Origin: Actinomycetales bacterium Actino_02 | GTDB taxonomy: Bacteria; Actinomycetota; Actinomycetes; Propionibacteriales; Propionibacteriaceae | Direction of reading: 5' to 3' | Assembly (NCBI GenBank): GCA_001603275.1 | Contig: LUYM01000006.1 | Location: 583,391-647,390 of the forward strand | Length of the DNA stretch: 64,000 bases | Shown here: piece after piece, positions 26,363 to 35,615 of the stretch | Layout of the letters: each line of letters begins with the position of its first letter | How positions within the stretch are numbered: the first letter of the stretch is position 1 | Position numbers and translations under genes: made by a program | The notes under the pieces: model-generated | Database searches by the model: none | The model's input: the letters and a program-made list of their open reading frames with translations, nothing else | Told to the model about the DNA's origin: nothing

Positions 26363-27169
26363 CTACAGTCGCTCGAGCAGGCCGGCCAGCAGGCCGCGCA
26401 GGCGGGGTTCGGCTGCCTTGCCGGCAGCGATCACTTCGGCGTGGTCCAGCGGCGTCGGCGAGATCCCGGCGCCCAGGTTCGTCACCAGGGAGATGCCGAG
26501 CACCTCCAGTCCGGCCTCGCGGGCCGCAATCGTCTCCAGCGTGGTGGACATCCCGACCAGGTCGCCACCCAGGATCTTGGCCATCCGCACTTCGGCCGGA
26601 GTCTCGTACTGCGGGCCGGGGAACTGGACGTACACGCCCTCGGGCAGCTCGGGGTCGACCTCGTGCGCCAGATCGCGCAGCCGGGGGGAGTAGGCCTGAG
26701 TCAAGTCGATGAAAGTGGCTCCGGCAAGGGGTGTCGCTGCAGTCAGATTGATGTGGTCGCGCAGCAGCACCGGTGTGCCCGGTCCCCAGGCCGGGTTCAG
26801 TCCACCGCAGCCGTTGGTGAGCACGACCGCGGTGGCACCGGCCGCGGCAGCTGTCCGGACGCCATGGACGACCGCGGCCACCCCGCGTCCCTCGTAGTAG
26901 TGGGTGCGGCCGCTGAAGAAGGCTGCCACCTTGTGGTTGGCCGTCCGGACCAGGCGCAGCGTGCCGCCGTGGCCGGCCACCACCGGCTTGGCGAAGCCGG
27001 GCAGCTCGGCCAGTTCGACTTCCCCGATGGTCTCGCCAAGCCCGATCGATGCACCCGACCACCCCGAGCCGAGCACCAGTGCCAGGTCGAGATTGGCGAC
27101 GTCGAAGCGGGTGAGCAGCGTCTTGGCGGCGAGTTCGGCCAGCTGCTGAGGTTCGTAGGTCTCGGTCAC
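26363..27169 (-). CDS. pnp: Purine-nucleoside phosphorylase
   Basis: The 268-residue protein matches the trimeric PNP family: ALVLGSGWSG phosphate loop, GHGGTLRLVR, TNGCGGLNPAW, the long QYETPAEVRMAKILGGDLVG region and TNLGAGIS near the C-terminus. It phosphorolyses inosine and guanosine to base and ribose-1-phosphate. It leads the operon with the phosphosugar mutase (10-bp gap). The GTG at 27169 is chosen because a TATCAT hexamer lies exactly 6 nt upstream; the frame runs further upstream without family similarity. Confidence 0.95.
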   Translation of the reverse strand: MTETYEPQQLAELAAKTLLTRFDVANLDLALVLGSGWSGASIGLGETIGEVELAELPGFAKPVVAGHGGTLRLVRTANHKVAAFFSGRTHYYEGRGVAAVVHGVRTAAAAGATAVVLTNGCGGLNPAWGPGTPVLLRDHINLTAATPLAGATFIDLTQAYSPRLRDLAHEVDPELPEGVYVQFPGPQYETPAEVRMAKILGGDLVGMSTTLETIAAREAGLEVLGISLVTNLGAGISPTPLDHAEVIAAGKAAEPRLRGLLAGLLERL

Positions 27170-27175
27170 CCCAAG

Positions 27176-27181
27176 ATGATA
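27176..27181 (-). promoter_or_regulatory. Candidate -10 box of pnp (leaderless)
   Basis: TATCAT on the minus strand is followed after 6 nt by the GTG start; no Shine-Dalgarno is present in the short gap. Confidence 0.5.
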
Positions 27182-27233
27182 ACGACGCGCGCTCCGGTTG
27201 GCTCGTCGGCGCAGTCGCCTCCTCGTCGCACGG

Positions 27234-27716
27234 TCAGGGCTGAGGGTCGGCCTCGTCCTGATCGGTCTGGTCGGGTTCGGGCGGCAGCTCGAACCAGCTT
27301 CGGCGGCGGGCCGGCTGCAGCCGCAGCTCAACCAGCAACGCGATCAGCAGCGCGACCAGCAGCACGGCCTGGCCGAGATGGACGAGTGGGCGCGGGCCGG
27401 TCAGATAGGCCAGACCCATCGCGGCGAGTCCGGCCACACCCAGAACGCCGCTGCCGGCCAGAACCTGGCGAGAGCGCCGGCCGGCCCGTCGGGCGCGCTG
27501 AGCCAGCAGGCCGAGTGCGGCCGCCAGGGACACCGAGATCGGGAGCATCGCCAGTTCGAGCAGTACCGACTGCGCGGGGGTGGCCTCGGGCAGGCCGATC
27601 ACCACCATGGCCATGCTCACCACCACTCCGGCGATGGCGACAGCGATCAGGCCGCCCCGGATCAGGTCGGCTCGGGTCAGGTCGACCTGATCCGGCTGCG
27701 GCGCGTCCGTGGTCAT
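27234..27716 (-). CDS. Small membrane protein in the LacI operon
   Basis: The 160-residue protein has four hydrophobic segments at about residues 22-42, 50-71, 86-106 and 112-132, flanked by a polar N-terminus and an acidic Pro/Asp/Gln-rich tail. No motif is recognised. Its start overlaps the stop of the LacI-family gene (ATGA at 27713-27716), indicating co-translation. Function unknown. Confidence 0.7.
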   Translation of the reverse strand: MTTDAPQPDQVDLTRADLIRGGLIAVAIAGVVVSMAMVVIGLPEATPAQSVLLELAMLPISVSLAAALGLLAQRARRAGRRSRQVLAGSGVLGVAGLAAMGLAYLTGPRPLVHLGQAVLLVALLIALLVELRLQPARRRSWFELPPEPDQTDQDEADPQP

Positions 27717-28729
27717 GGCGTCGGTGGCAGAGGCGCCGTGGATTCCCTGACCACCAGTGAGGTGGCCAGGGTCAGCCGCGGTTGGGCCGGCCCGGTGCCG
27801 TCGAGCAGCTGGAGCAGCATCTCCATGGCGATCCGCCCCATTTCGTACAGCGGCTGCGCGATCGTGGTCAGTGGGGTGCGGAACTGGCTGGCATCGGGGA
27901 CGTCGTCGAAGCCGATCACCGACAGGTCCTCGGGAACTCGCAGCCCCAACTCGTTGGCCACCTCGATGGTCCGGATGGCGGTGAGGTCATTGGCCGCGAA
28001 GACGGCCGTGGGGCGGTCAGGGCGATCCAACAGGGCGCGGGCCGGGGCGGTCGCCGAATCCGGACGGAACCCGCCCACCTGGATCAGTGACGGATCGATC
28101 GGAATGCCGGCGGCGCCGAGGGCATTGCGATAGCCCTGCTCGCGCAACTGCGCCGAGTTCAGATCCGGACGTCCGGCCAGCATGGCGATCCGGCGATGGC
28201 CGAGCCTGAGCAGGTAGCTGACGCCCAGCTCGGCGCCGGCCAGGTTGTCGGAGTCGACGGTGGGGATCGAGCTGTCGTCGGCATGCGGGTCCAGGGCCAC
28301 CACCGGGATTCGGTAGTCGGCACCGGACACCGTCGGAGTGACCAGCACGGCGCCGTCGATCAGGGTTCCACTGAGCCGGGCCAGCGAGCGGCGCTCCCAG
28401 CCGAGCTGCGGCTGCGGGCCGGTGCGTCCGGCATAGGCGAGCAGTTCGTAGCCGCGTCCCTCTGCTGCTTGGCCGATGCCCTTGAGGAGTTCGGTGCTGA
28501 ACGGCTCGAACTCGGCGACCAGCACGCCCAGCACGCCGGTGCGCTGCGAGCGCAGGCTGCGAGCTCCCAGACTGGACTCGTAGCCGAGTTCGGCGATCAC
28601 TCGGCGCACCCGCTCAGCGGTGCGCTCCGACACCCCGTAACGGGCGTTGATCACCTTCGAAACTGTGGAGACCGACACCCCGGCCGAGCGCGCCACATCG
28701 ACGATGGTGGCATTGAGCTGGACGGGCAC
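27713..28729 (-). CDS. LacI-family transcriptional regulator (paralogue of 41487-42527)
   Basis: The 338-residue protein has the LacI helix-turn-helix TIVDVARSAGVSVSTVSKVI with hinge helix and a periplasmic-binding-like effector domain (RTGVLGVLVAEFEPFSTELL, VFAANDLTAIRTIEVANELG, SVIGFDDVP). It is strikingly similar to the LacI protein at 41487-42527, including the shared FEPFSTELLKGI and WERRSL segments. It probably responds to a sugar and controls uptake or hydrolase genes. An 18-bp dyad of LacI type lies upstream at 28756-28773. Confidence 0.92.
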   Translation of the reverse strand: MPVQLNATIVDVARSAGVSVSTVSKVINARYGVSERTAERVRRVIAELGYESSLGARSLRSQRTGVLGVLVAEFEPFSTELLKGIGQAAEGRGYELLAYAGRTGPQPQLGWERRSLARLSGTLIDGAVLVTPTVSGADYRIPVVALDPHADDSSIPTVDSDNLAGAELGVSYLLRLGHRRIAMLAGRPDLNSAQLREQGYRNALGAAGIPIDPSLIQVGGFRPDSATAPARALLDRPDRPTAVFAANDLTAIRTIEVANELGLRVPEDLSVIGFDDVPDASQFRTPLTTIAQPLYEMGRIAMEMLLQLLDGTGPAQPRLTLATSLVVRESTAPLPPTP

Positions 28730-28755
28730 TCACTGAGTGTAGGCCCGGGGTGCGC

Positions 28756-28773
28756 AACGATTTCGATATCGAT
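28756..28773. promoter_or_regulatory. LacI-type operator candidate
   Basis: AACGATTTCGATATCGAT has a central CG and 7 of 9 base pairs symmetrical. It shares AACG-N-TTTCGATA-N-CG with the operator at 41418-41437. It lies 27 nt upstream of the LacI gene, compatible with autoregulation. Confidence 0.5.
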
Positions 28774-28796
28774 TCGCCGCGGCGTTTCGGACGTGC

Positions 28797-29987
28797 TCAG
28801 ACCGGCTCTGCCGAGGCCGGCTGCTGGCTGGCGGCACTGCTCGGGTCGGTCAGCAGGGGACCGAAGGCGAGGCCGGCCGCGCCGACCATGAGCAGGTCCG
28901 AGCCCAGGGCTGCCGCCGTGATCTGGACGCCCTCCAAGGAGGGGGCCAAGGCTGAGGCCGCGATGCTGTCCCACAGTGCCTGTGGGTGGTAACTGTGCAG
29001 CGCGGCCAGGAACCCGCCCAGCGCGATCACTTCGGGGTTGAACAGGTTGATGGCAGCACCCAGGGCAGTGCCCAGGTGAGTGAGCTGCCGGACGACCACC
29101 TCGGCGACTGCCGACGAGCGGTCGGCCAGCAGAACGGCCTCCAGCTGCCCGGGCTCCGGACGGGGCAGGCCGAGCACTCGCTGGAGCTCCGACCTGGTCA
29201 CCTCGGCTTCCAGGGTTCCGGGAATGCCGGCGGAGTCGATTGCCGTCGAGCCGGAGACGCGGACGTGGCCGAGCTCGCCGGCGTAGCCGGAGGCACCGCC
29301 GAGCAGGGCGCGTCCGGTGATCACCCCGGCGCCGATGCCGGAGGCTCCGCCGTTGACGTAGATCAGGTTCTCGTGATCGCGGCCGGCGCCGAACTCGTGC
29401 TCGGCCAGTGCTCCCAAGGCTGCGTCATTGGCGACCAGGACCGGATAACCGGTGGCGGCGGCCAGGGGCTCGGCGAACGGGGCATCGTGCCAGTCCAGGT
29501 GCGGGGCGTTGCGGACCAGGCCGTCGCCGGTGCGCACCTGGCCGGGGACGGCCACGCCGATTCCGGCCACCAGCAGGCCGTCAAGTTCGTCCTGCATCCC
29601 GGCCAGGATGGACGCAGTGAGCTCCACGGCCTCGGCAGCGCTGGGGATCCGGTCGTACTCGTGCCGGATCACCCGGCGGACGGTGCCGTCCAGCCCGACC
29701 AGGCCAATGGCGAGCATGTCGATCTCGGGGTTCACCGCGATCGCGGTGACCTCGGGCCTAATGGCGACCACGGGGGAGGGGCGGCCCACCTGGCCCAGGC
29801 TCTCCGGCTCGTGCTCGGCGACCAGGCCGAGCGCCACCAGGTCCGAGACCAGGCTGGCGATCGTGGACCGGTTGCGCCCGGTGCGTCGGCTCAGCAGTGT
29901 GCGTGAACTGGGCCCGCCTCGGTACAGGATGCCGAGGATCGACGCCAAGTTGGTGCGCCGTACATCCTCCGTGGTTCCGCTGGTCAT
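28797..29987 (-). CDS. ROK-family transcriptional repressor (XylR-like)
   Basis: The 396-residue protein has an N-terminal winged helix (LSRRTGRNRSTIASLVSDLV) followed by a ROK sugar-kinase-like domain (GIGVAVPGQV, VANDAALGALAEHEFG, GELGHVRV). The usual ROK zinc motif CXCGXXGCXE is replaced by a cysteine-free stretch (SGSTAIDSAGIPGTLE), so the structural zinc is lost. It is divergent from xylA, with a perfect-arm palindrome next to xylA, suggesting it is the xylose repressor. An adjacent LacI regulator is the alternative controller. Confidence 0.88.
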   Translation of the reverse strand: MTSGTTEDVRRTNLASILGILYRGGPSSRTLLSRRTGRNRSTIASLVSDLVALGLVAEHEPESLGQVGRPSPVVAIRPEVTAIAVNPEIDMLAIGLVGLDGTVRRVIRHEYDRIPSAAEAVELTASILAGMQDELDGLLVAGIGVAVPGQVRTGDGLVRNAPHLDWHDAPFAEPLAAATGYPVLVANDAALGALAEHEFGAGRDHENLIYVNGGASGIGAGVITGRALLGGASGYAGELGHVRVSGSTAIDSAGIPGTLEAEVTRSELQRVLGLPRPEPGQLEAVLLADRSSAVAEVVVRQLTHLGTALGAAINLFNPEVIALGGFLAALHSYHPQALWDSIAASALAPSLEGVQITAAALGSDLLMVGAAGLAFGPLLTDPSSAASQQPASAEPV

Positions 29988-30383
29988 CTTGGCTGACCGC
30001 CTCCGTGCTGGCGGGCCGACAACTCGGCGTTCAGCCGGTGTGGCAGCGCCCCACTGGCCGTGACGGTGATCGACGGGTTGGCGCGGCAGGGCCGGGTCAG
30101 GCTCGGCTGGCCCACCTCAGGCGTCCTCGCGCTGGGGTGGCTGCGTGCCCGCCGGGTCCGGCTGTGCTTCGGAGCGGAGCTCATCACAGCTTCTTCCTGG
30201 AAAGGTGGCGTCGCTGGTCGCGACCGTAGCAGATGTCATGTGTCGGGGTAAGGCTCGCGATGTCGATGTTGAGCAGGCGATCTCGCGGAGGGATTCGGTT
30301 GTGGAGTGCTAGTGATTTCGGGCCAAGAACCTGATATGTTGCATACCACAACATACCTCAACGACGAGAGGTCGGATGTCTTC
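29988..30383. other. Divergent regulatory region between ROK repressor and xylA
   Basis: These 396 bases hold no credible gene. The xylA-proximal end contains the palindrome listed separately. The remainder has no repeat or hairpin that I could support. A transcription start for xylA probably lies near 30330-30360. Confidence 0.55.
30335..30355. promoter_or_regulatory. Candidate ROK/XylR operator upstream of xylA
   Basis: TATGTTG-N7-CAACATA is a perfect 7-bp dyad 28 nt before the xylA ATG. Position between the divergent ROK gene and xylA fits a xylose-responsive repressor site. Confidence 0.65.
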
Positions 30384-31574
30384 ATGACTCTCACTCCCAC
30401 TCCTGCTGACAAGTTCACCTTCGGTCTGTGGACCGTTGGCTACAACGGTGGCGATCCCTTCGGCGGACCCACCCGGGCACCCCTCGATGTGGTGCACGTC
30501 ATCGAGAAGCTCGCCTCCTTCGGCGCCTACGGCTTGACCTTCCACGACGACGATCTGTTCGCATTCGGCTCGACCGATGCGGAGCGTCGCACCCAGATTG
30601 ATCGGCTGAAGGCGGCCTGTGCGGCCACCGGGCTGCAGGTCCCGATGATCACCACGAACCTGTTCAGCCAGCCGGTGTTCAAGGATGGCGGCTTCACCTC
30701 CAACGATCGGGCCGTGCGCCGCTTCGCGCTGCGCAAGGTGCTGCGGAACATCGATCTGGCCATGGAGGTCGGCGCTCACATCTTCGTGATGTGGGGCGGA
30801 CGTGAAGGCGCCGAGTACGACGCTGCCAAGGACATTCGCTCCGCGCTCGAGCGCTACCGCGAGGCCGTCAACCTGCTCAGCCAGTACGTGCTGGACGCCG
30901 GCTACGACCTGAAGTTCGCCATCGAGCCGAAGCCGAACGAGCCCCGCGGCGACATCCTGCTGCCGACTGTCGGTCACGCTCTGGCCTTCATCAACTCCCT
31001 CGAGCACCCGGAGATGGTGGGTCTCAACCCCGAGGTCGGCCACGAGCAGATGGCAGGCCTGAACTTCCAGGCCGGCATCGCCCAGGCGCTGTACCACGGC
31101 AAGCTGTTCCACATCGACCTGAACGGTCAGCGCGGCATCAAGTACGACCAGGACCTGGTCTTCGGTCACGGCGACCTGCACAACGCGTTCGCGCTGGTCG
31201 ACCTGCTGGAGAACGGTGGCCCCAACGGCGGCCAGGCCTACACCGGCATGCGTCACTTCGACTACAAGCCCTCTCGCACCGAGGACGAGTCGGGCGTGTG
31301 GGAGTCGGCCAAGGCGAACATGCAGACCTACCTGCTGCTCAAGGAGCGGGCCAAGGCGTTCCGTGCCGATCCCGAGGTCCAGGAGGCACTCGCTGCGGCC
31401 AAGGTCGACGAGCTTGCCACCCCGACCCTGAACCCGGGTGAGGGCTACCGCGAACTGATCGCCGACACCGACGCCTACGAGTCCTTCGACGCCGGCGCCT
31501 ACTACAACGGACACGGCTTCGGCTTCGTCCGGCTCCAGCAGCTGGCTACCGAGCACCTGCTCGGCGCTCGCTGA
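30384..31574 (+). CDS. xylA: Xylose isomerase
   Basis: The 396-residue protein has the actinobacterial (class I) length. Catalytic and metal motifs are present: LTFHDDDLF with the ring-opening His, [22 protein letters not shown], and the C-terminal [17 protein letters not shown]. It isomerises D-xylose to D-xylulose in the cytoplasm (also D-glucose to D-fructose). ATG 30384 gives the usual [20 protein letters not shown]-terminus; GAGAGG lies about 12 nt upstream. An exceptionally stable hairpin separates it from xylB. Confidence 0.97.
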   Translation: MTLTPTPADKFTFGLWTVGYNGGDPFGGPTRAPLDVVHVIEKLASFGAYGLTFHDDDLFAFGSTDAERRTQIDRLKAACAATGLQVPMITTNLFSQPVFKDGGFTSNDRAVRRFALRKVLRNIDLAMEVGAHIFVMWGGREGAEYDAAKDIRSALERYREAVNLLSQYVLDAGYDLKFAIEPKPNEPRGDILLPTVGHALAFINSLEHPEMVGLNPEVGHEQMAGLNFQAGIAQALYHGKLFHIDLNGQRGIKYDQDLVFGHGDLHNAFALVDLLENGGPNGGQAYTGMRHFDYKPSRTEDESGVWESAKANMQTYLLLKERAKAFRADPEVQEALAAAKVDELATPTLNPGEGYRELIADTDAYESFDAGAYYNGHGFGFVRLQQLATEHLLGAR

Positions 31575-31591
31575 CACACAACTGAGCGATA

Positions 31592-31631
31592 CCAGAATCT
31601 CGGGTGGCCTCTTGGCCGCCCGAGATTCTGG
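31592..31631 (+). terminator. Very stable intercistronic hairpin between xylA and xylB
   Basis: An 18-bp stem with one G-T wobble and a 4-nt loop begins 18 nt after the xylA stop (arm CCAGAATCTCGGG, then GGCC). No T-tract follows and xylB starts 31 nt later. It could terminate part of the transcripts or protect xylA mRNA, lowering xylB expression relative to xylA. Confidence 0.7.
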
Positions 31632-31661
31632 CTATCCGACGGACTTCAAGGAGGGCGCGCC

Positions 31662-33059
31662 ATGGCGCGAGTGATTGGGGTCGACTCCTCGACCCAGAGC
31701 TGCAAGGTCGTCGTTCGCGATGTCGCCACCGGTGAGCTGGTGGCCAGCGGACGGGCCAGCCACCCGAACGGCACCGAGGTCGATCCGGCGCACTGGTGGA
31801 CGGCGCTGAACCAGGCGTTGGAGCAGGCCGGCGGCCTGGACCAGGCAGACGCGGTCAGCATCGGCGGCCAACAGCACGGCATGGTCGTCCTCGACGCTGA
31901 GGGACGGGTGATCCGTCCGGCGCTGTTGTGGAACGACACTCGTTCGGCACAGGCTGCTCTCGACCTGATCGCAGAGGTCGGCGCCGAGGCCTTCGTCGAG
32001 CGCACCGGAGTGCTGCCGGTGGCCTCCTTCACGGCCACCAAGCTGCGTTGGCTGCGCGACCACGAGCCGGAGAACGCGGCCAAGGTCGCGGCCGTCTGCC
32101 TCCCGCACGACTGGCTGAGCTGGCGGCTGCGCGGCTACGGCCCGGTCGGGGAGTCCCCGCTGGGGCCGCAGCTGGACGAGCTGGTCACTGACCGGTCCGA
32201 TGCCAGCGGCACCGCCTACTTCTCCGGCAAGAATGACGCCTACGACCGCGAGCTGCTGATCCTGGCTCTGGGCCATGACGCGATCCTGCCGCGGGTACTG
32301 GGCGCCACCGAGTCGGTGACCGGCCCGGGCTTCGTCCTGGCCCCCGGTGCCGGCGACAACGCCGCGGCGGCGCTCGGCCTGGATGCCCACCCCGGCGATG
32401 TGGCGGTCTCCCTCGGCACCTCCGGGACGGTCTTCGCGGCCACCGATGTTGCCGTCGGTGACGTCACCGGAACCGTGGCCGGCTTCGCCGATGCCACCGG
32501 TGGTTTCCTGCCGCTGGTCTGCACACTGAATGCGGCACGAGTGCTGGATGCCATTGCCGGTCTGCTCGGCGTGAACCACGACGAGTTGGCCGAACTGGCC
32601 TTGGCTGCCGAGCCGGGGGCCGGCGGTGCGGTCCTGGTGCCCTACTTCGAGGGCGAGCGCACTCCGAACCTGCCCGATGCCACCGCGACCCTGTCCGGGT
32701 TGACGCTGGCTTCGACCACCCGGCCGAACCTGGCCCGGGCCGCGGTCGAGGGCATGCTCTGCGGCCTGGCTGCCGGAGTCAGCGCAGTGGCTGAGCTCGG
32801 CGTCGAGGCCAAGCGGATCCTGCTGATCGGTGGTGCTGCGGCCAATCCGGCAGTGCAGACCATCGCCGGGCAGGTCTTCTCGGTTCCGGTGCAGGTGCCG
32901 AGCCCGGGCGAGTACGTCGCCGACGGCGCGGCCCGGCAGGCGGCCTGGGTGCTCACCGGGCAGCGTCCGACCTGGCCGGTGAAGATGGTGGCCTCGCCGG
33001 CCACCGACTCGCATCCGGAGATCCTGGCCAACTACCTGACTGCGGCCGGCAAGTACTGA
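31662..33059 (+). CDS. xylB: Xylulokinase
   Basis: The 465-residue FGGY-family kinase shows [13 protein letters not shown] at the N-terminus, [11 protein letters not shown], the ATP-binding [10 protein letters not shown] segment and the [14 protein letters not shown] loop. It phosphorylates D-xylulose to xylulose-5-phosphate for the pentose phosphate pathway. It follows xylA directly; AAGGAGGGC precedes the ATG with 5-nt spacing. It converges with the esterase gene across a bidirectional hairpin. Confidence 0.95.
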   Translation: MARVIGVDSSTQSCKVVVRDVATGELVASGRASHPNGTEVDPAHWWTALNQALEQAGGLDQADAVSIGGQQHGMVVLDAEGRVIRPALLWNDTRSAQAALDLIAEVGAEAFVERTGVLPVASFTATKLRWLRDHEPENAAKVAAVCLPHDWLSWRLRGYGPVGESPLGPQLDELVTDRSDASGTAYFSGKNDAYDRELLILALGHDAILPRVLGATESVTGPGFVLAPGAGDNAAAALGLDAHPGDVAVSLGTSGTVFAATDVAVGDVTGTVAGFADATGGFLPLVCTLNAARVLDAIAGLLGVNHDELAELALAAEPGAGGAVLVPYFEGERTPNLPDATATLSGLTLASTTRPNLARAAVEGMLCGLAAGVSAVAELGVEAKRILLIGGAAANPAVQTIAGQVFSVPVQVPSPGEYVADGAARQAAWVLTGQRPTWPVKMVASPATDSHPEILANYLTAAGKY

Positions 33060-33073
33060 CCGACCAACCTGGG

Positions 33074-33106
33074 GGCCTGGCTCAGCGGCGTGCCGCGAGC
33101 CAGGCC
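33074..33106. terminator. Bidirectional hairpin between xylB and the CE7 esterase gene
   Basis: A 10-bp stem (GGCCTGGCTC with GAGCCAGGCC), one bulged A and an inner 4-bp stem with a 4-nt loop. The left arm overlaps the esterase stop codon region (33082-33084). It serves two convergent genes. Confidence 0.65.
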
Positions 33107-34050
33107 TCTTGGCGTTGCCAGTGGAAGAACTGGCCGCCTTCATGGCCGTTGAACTCGTACACGGCGATCTCCCGATCAGCGCAGCCGTAGCCGTTGAAGG
33201 CCGCGTAGACGGTCGAGGGCAGCACGATGTCGTCCATCATGCCCACCGAGAACAGCGCCGGGGCAGTGGCCCGCTTGGCGAAGTTGGCGCCGTCGAAATA
33301 CGACAGAGTCTCGAACACCTGCTCGGTGCGGTCCCGATGGATCGACAGGTACTGGGTGACCTCGGTGAACGGGCGGCTCGGGGTCAGGCTGACAGCGCGG
33401 CGGAAGTGACACAGGAACGGGACGTCCGGCATCACTCCCACCACCCTGCTCCCCATCAGGCCCGCCACCGCGAGGGTGATACCGCCACCCTGGCTTCCGC
33501 CGGTCACAGCAACCTGTTGCGGATCGACGACATCGAGCTGGCGCACGGCTTCGACGAGCCGGACCGCGTCGACGAACACTCGTCGGTAGAAGTAGTCGTG
33601 CGGATCCTCAACGCCCCGGGTCATGTACCCGTCTAGGGCGGCACCGCTGCCGTGCGGGTCCGGAGTGCTGCCGCCGCCGCCCCAGCCGCTGCCCTGACCG
33701 CGAGTGTCCATGATGACGTTGACGTAGCCGGACGCCGCCCAGTGCAGGTGCTCGGCCGGAAGGCCGCGTCCGCCGTTGTAGCCGATGAACTCCACCACGG
33801 CGGGGCGGGGCCGTTCATCGAGCGGACGAATGATCCAGGCCTTGATCGGGTCGCCGTTGTAGCCGGCGAACTCGACGTCTTCGACGATCACCTGGCTGAT
33901 CGGACCACTCACTCGACGCCGGTCGAGTCGGCTGGGGATGGCCGCCGACTCGGCAAGGGTCTGCGCCCAGAAGGCGTCGAAGTCGGTCGGCTCGGCCACC
34001 TGCGGCCGGAAGTCGACGAGTTCGGGGAGGGTCAGATCGGTGAGCGGCAT
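33082..34050 (-). CDS. CE7-family acetyl (xylan) esterase / cephalosporin-C deacetylase
   Basis: The 322-residue alpha/beta hydrolase has the CE7 features RGQGSGWGGGGSTPDPHGSG and the nucleophile elbow VTGGSQGGGITLA. The catalytic His is probably in FNGHEGGQFFHW near the C-terminus. CE7 enzymes remove acetyl groups from xylo-oligosaccharides and tolerate other acetyl esters. No signal peptide is visible, so it acts on imported oligosaccharides in the cytoplasm. It is the last gene of the operon GH3 - GH43 - CE7, 2 bp from the GH43 stop. Confidence 0.92.
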   Translation of the reverse strand: MPLTDLTLPELVDFRPQVAEPTDFDAFWAQTLAESAAIPSRLDRRRVSGPISQVIVEDVEFAGYNGDPIKAWIIRPLDERPRPAVVEFIGYNGGRGLPAEHLHWAASGYVNVIMDTRGQGSGWGGGGSTPDPHGSGAALDGYMTRGVEDPHDYFYRRVFVDAVRLVEAVRQLDVVDPQQVAVTGGSQGGGITLAVAGLMGSRVVGVMPDVPFLCHFRRAVSLTPSRPFTEVTQYLSIHRDRTEQVFETLSYFDGANFAKRATAPALFSVGMMDDIVLPSTVYAAFNGYGCADREIAVYEFNGHEGGQFFHWQRQEAWLAARR

Positions 34051-34052
34051 GC

Positions 34053-35615
34053 CTAGGCCTCGCTGTCGGGTACGGGAAGGTACTCGACCTTATCGACGCT
34101 GACGCTGCCGGTCCCGGGCTGTCCGTCGGCTTGGATGTAGACGCCGAACCACAGTCCGAGGAAGCCGCCGGTGGCGATGGTGTCCAGAGTGGAGGCGTCG
34201 GCGTGGCCGACCACGATCTCGCCGGCTCCGATCCGGGTGCAGGTCAGCGCGTAATCGCGGCCGCGAGCCTTGATTCCGAGTTGCAGCGAACCGTGCCCGA
34301 CCTTCGCGCTGCCCAGCGGATGCTCGACCCCGGCTTGGCAATGGACGGCATTGACCGTGTAGCCCTCCGCGGTCGGGCGGATGCCCAGTCGGACATGATC
34401 TCGCTCACCCTGCCGAATGACCAGACCGGCCTCCTGGCCGGCGCTGAGCTCGGGGTTCAGCGACACCTGGAAGTCGACGTTGCGATGCTGCTGCCGAATG
34501 CCGAGGAAGGCCGGAGTGCCGGGATCGCTGAGCGTGTCGTCGGTCGGACGCAGCCGCACCGACGTGCCGCTGATGGTGGCGAATCGATCGGCCGGCCCGC
34601 GCAGCGTGTTCCAGCGGGGATCATCGGGGCACACCACGCCGCCGATGGCGCCCTGCGCGACGCCGAGCGGCGCGGCGTCGGCGAAAGGCACCTCGACGAC
34701 CGGTGGAATCCGGCCCACGCCCGGCGCGAACACCGGCCAGCCGTCTTCCCAGGTCACCGGCACCAGGAACGTCTCCCGGCCCAGCGGATAGTGGTAGCCG
34801 CCGTAGATCCGCATCGCCAGCAGGACCGCCCACCAGCTGCCGTCCGCGGCCTGGACCAGGTCGGCATGTCCGGCACCCACGACGTCCACCTTGCTGCCGA
34901 GATGGCGGTGGGTCATCACGGGATTGGCCCGGTTGCCTTCGTACGGCCCGGTCACGGAGTCGGCCCGCATGATGCACACGCAGTGATGGATCTCGGTGCC
35001 GGCTTCGGCGGTCATCAGGTAGTAGCGACCGTCCACCTTGTACAGGTGCGGTCCTTCGGCCCAGACGACGCCGAGCTGGGCTCCCCGCCAGATCACCGTC
35101 TCCTCGTCCGACAGCCGCTGGGTGACCGGGTTGTACTCCCGCACCCAGACTTCGGTCTGGTCGTGCCATTGCGGCTCGAGGGCCAGTCGGGTGCCGTGGA
35201 ACCAGATCCGTCCGTCGTCGTCGAAGAAGATGGACGGGTCGATGCCTGCGGTTCCCAGCCAGATCGGATCCGACCAGGGACCGGCCGGATCGGTCGCCGT
35301 CACCAGGAAGTTGCCGGGGCGGTTGGGCTGGTCGGGGTAGACGATCGTGCACACCAGCCAGAACATGCCGTCGTGGAACCGGATCGTCGGGGCGTACAGG
35401 CCGCCCGAGGAAGCGATGCCGGTGTAGTCGAGCTGATCGGCGCGAGTGATCACATGCCCGATCTGGGTCCAGTGGACGAGGTCGGTGCTGTGGAAGATCG
35501 GCAGCCCGGGGAAGTACTCGAAAGTGGAGTTGACCAGGTAATAGTCATCGCCGACCCGGCAGATGGAGGGGTCGGGGTAGCAGCCGGGCAGTACCGGATT
35601 GTGCACTGTGCCCAT
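34053..35615 (-). CDS. GH43 beta-xylosidase / alpha-L-arabinofuranosidase
   Basis: The 520-residue protein starts NPVLPGCYPDPSICRVGDDY, the GH43 five-bladed propeller start with the general-base Asp in YPDPS. It contains WAEGPHLYKVDGRYY with the catalytic Glu and a C-terminal beta-sandwich, as in two-domain GH43 beta-xylosidases. No signal peptide. Expected role is release of xylose (or arabinose) from short oligosaccharides. Start overlaps the GH3 stop (TGATG). Specificity between xylosidase and arabinofuranosidase is not certain. Confidence 0.92.
   Translation of the reverse strand: MGTVHNPVLPGCYPDPSICRVGDDYYLVNSTFEYFPGLPIFHSTDLVHWTQIGHVITRADQLDYTGIASSGGLYAPTIRFHDGMFWLVCTIVYPDQPNRPGNFLVTATDPAGPWSDPIWLGTAGIDPSIFFDDDGRIWFHGTRLALEPQWHDQTEVWVREYNPVTQRLSDEETVIWRGAQLGVVWAEGPHLYKVDGRYYLMTAEAGTEIHHCVCIMRADSVTGPYEGNRANPVMTHRHLGSKVDVVGAGHADLVQAADGSWWAVLLAMRIYGGYHYPLGRETFLVPVTWEDGWPVFAPGVGRIPPVVEVPFADAAPLGVAQGAIGGVVCPDDPRWNTLRGPADRFATISGTSVRLRPTDDTLSDPGTPAFLGIRQQHRNVDFQVSLNPELSAGQEAGLVIRQGERDHVRLGIRPTAEGYTVNAVHCQAGVEHPLGSAKVGHGSLQLGIKARGRDYALTCTRIGAGEIVVGHADASTLDTIATGGFLGLWFGVYIQADGQPGTGSVSVDKVEYLPVPDSEA

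Noticed and set aside
30060..30251. 63-codon frame in the ROK-xylA intergenic region
   Set aside because: Lacks start signals and domain; likely chance in GC-rich DNA.
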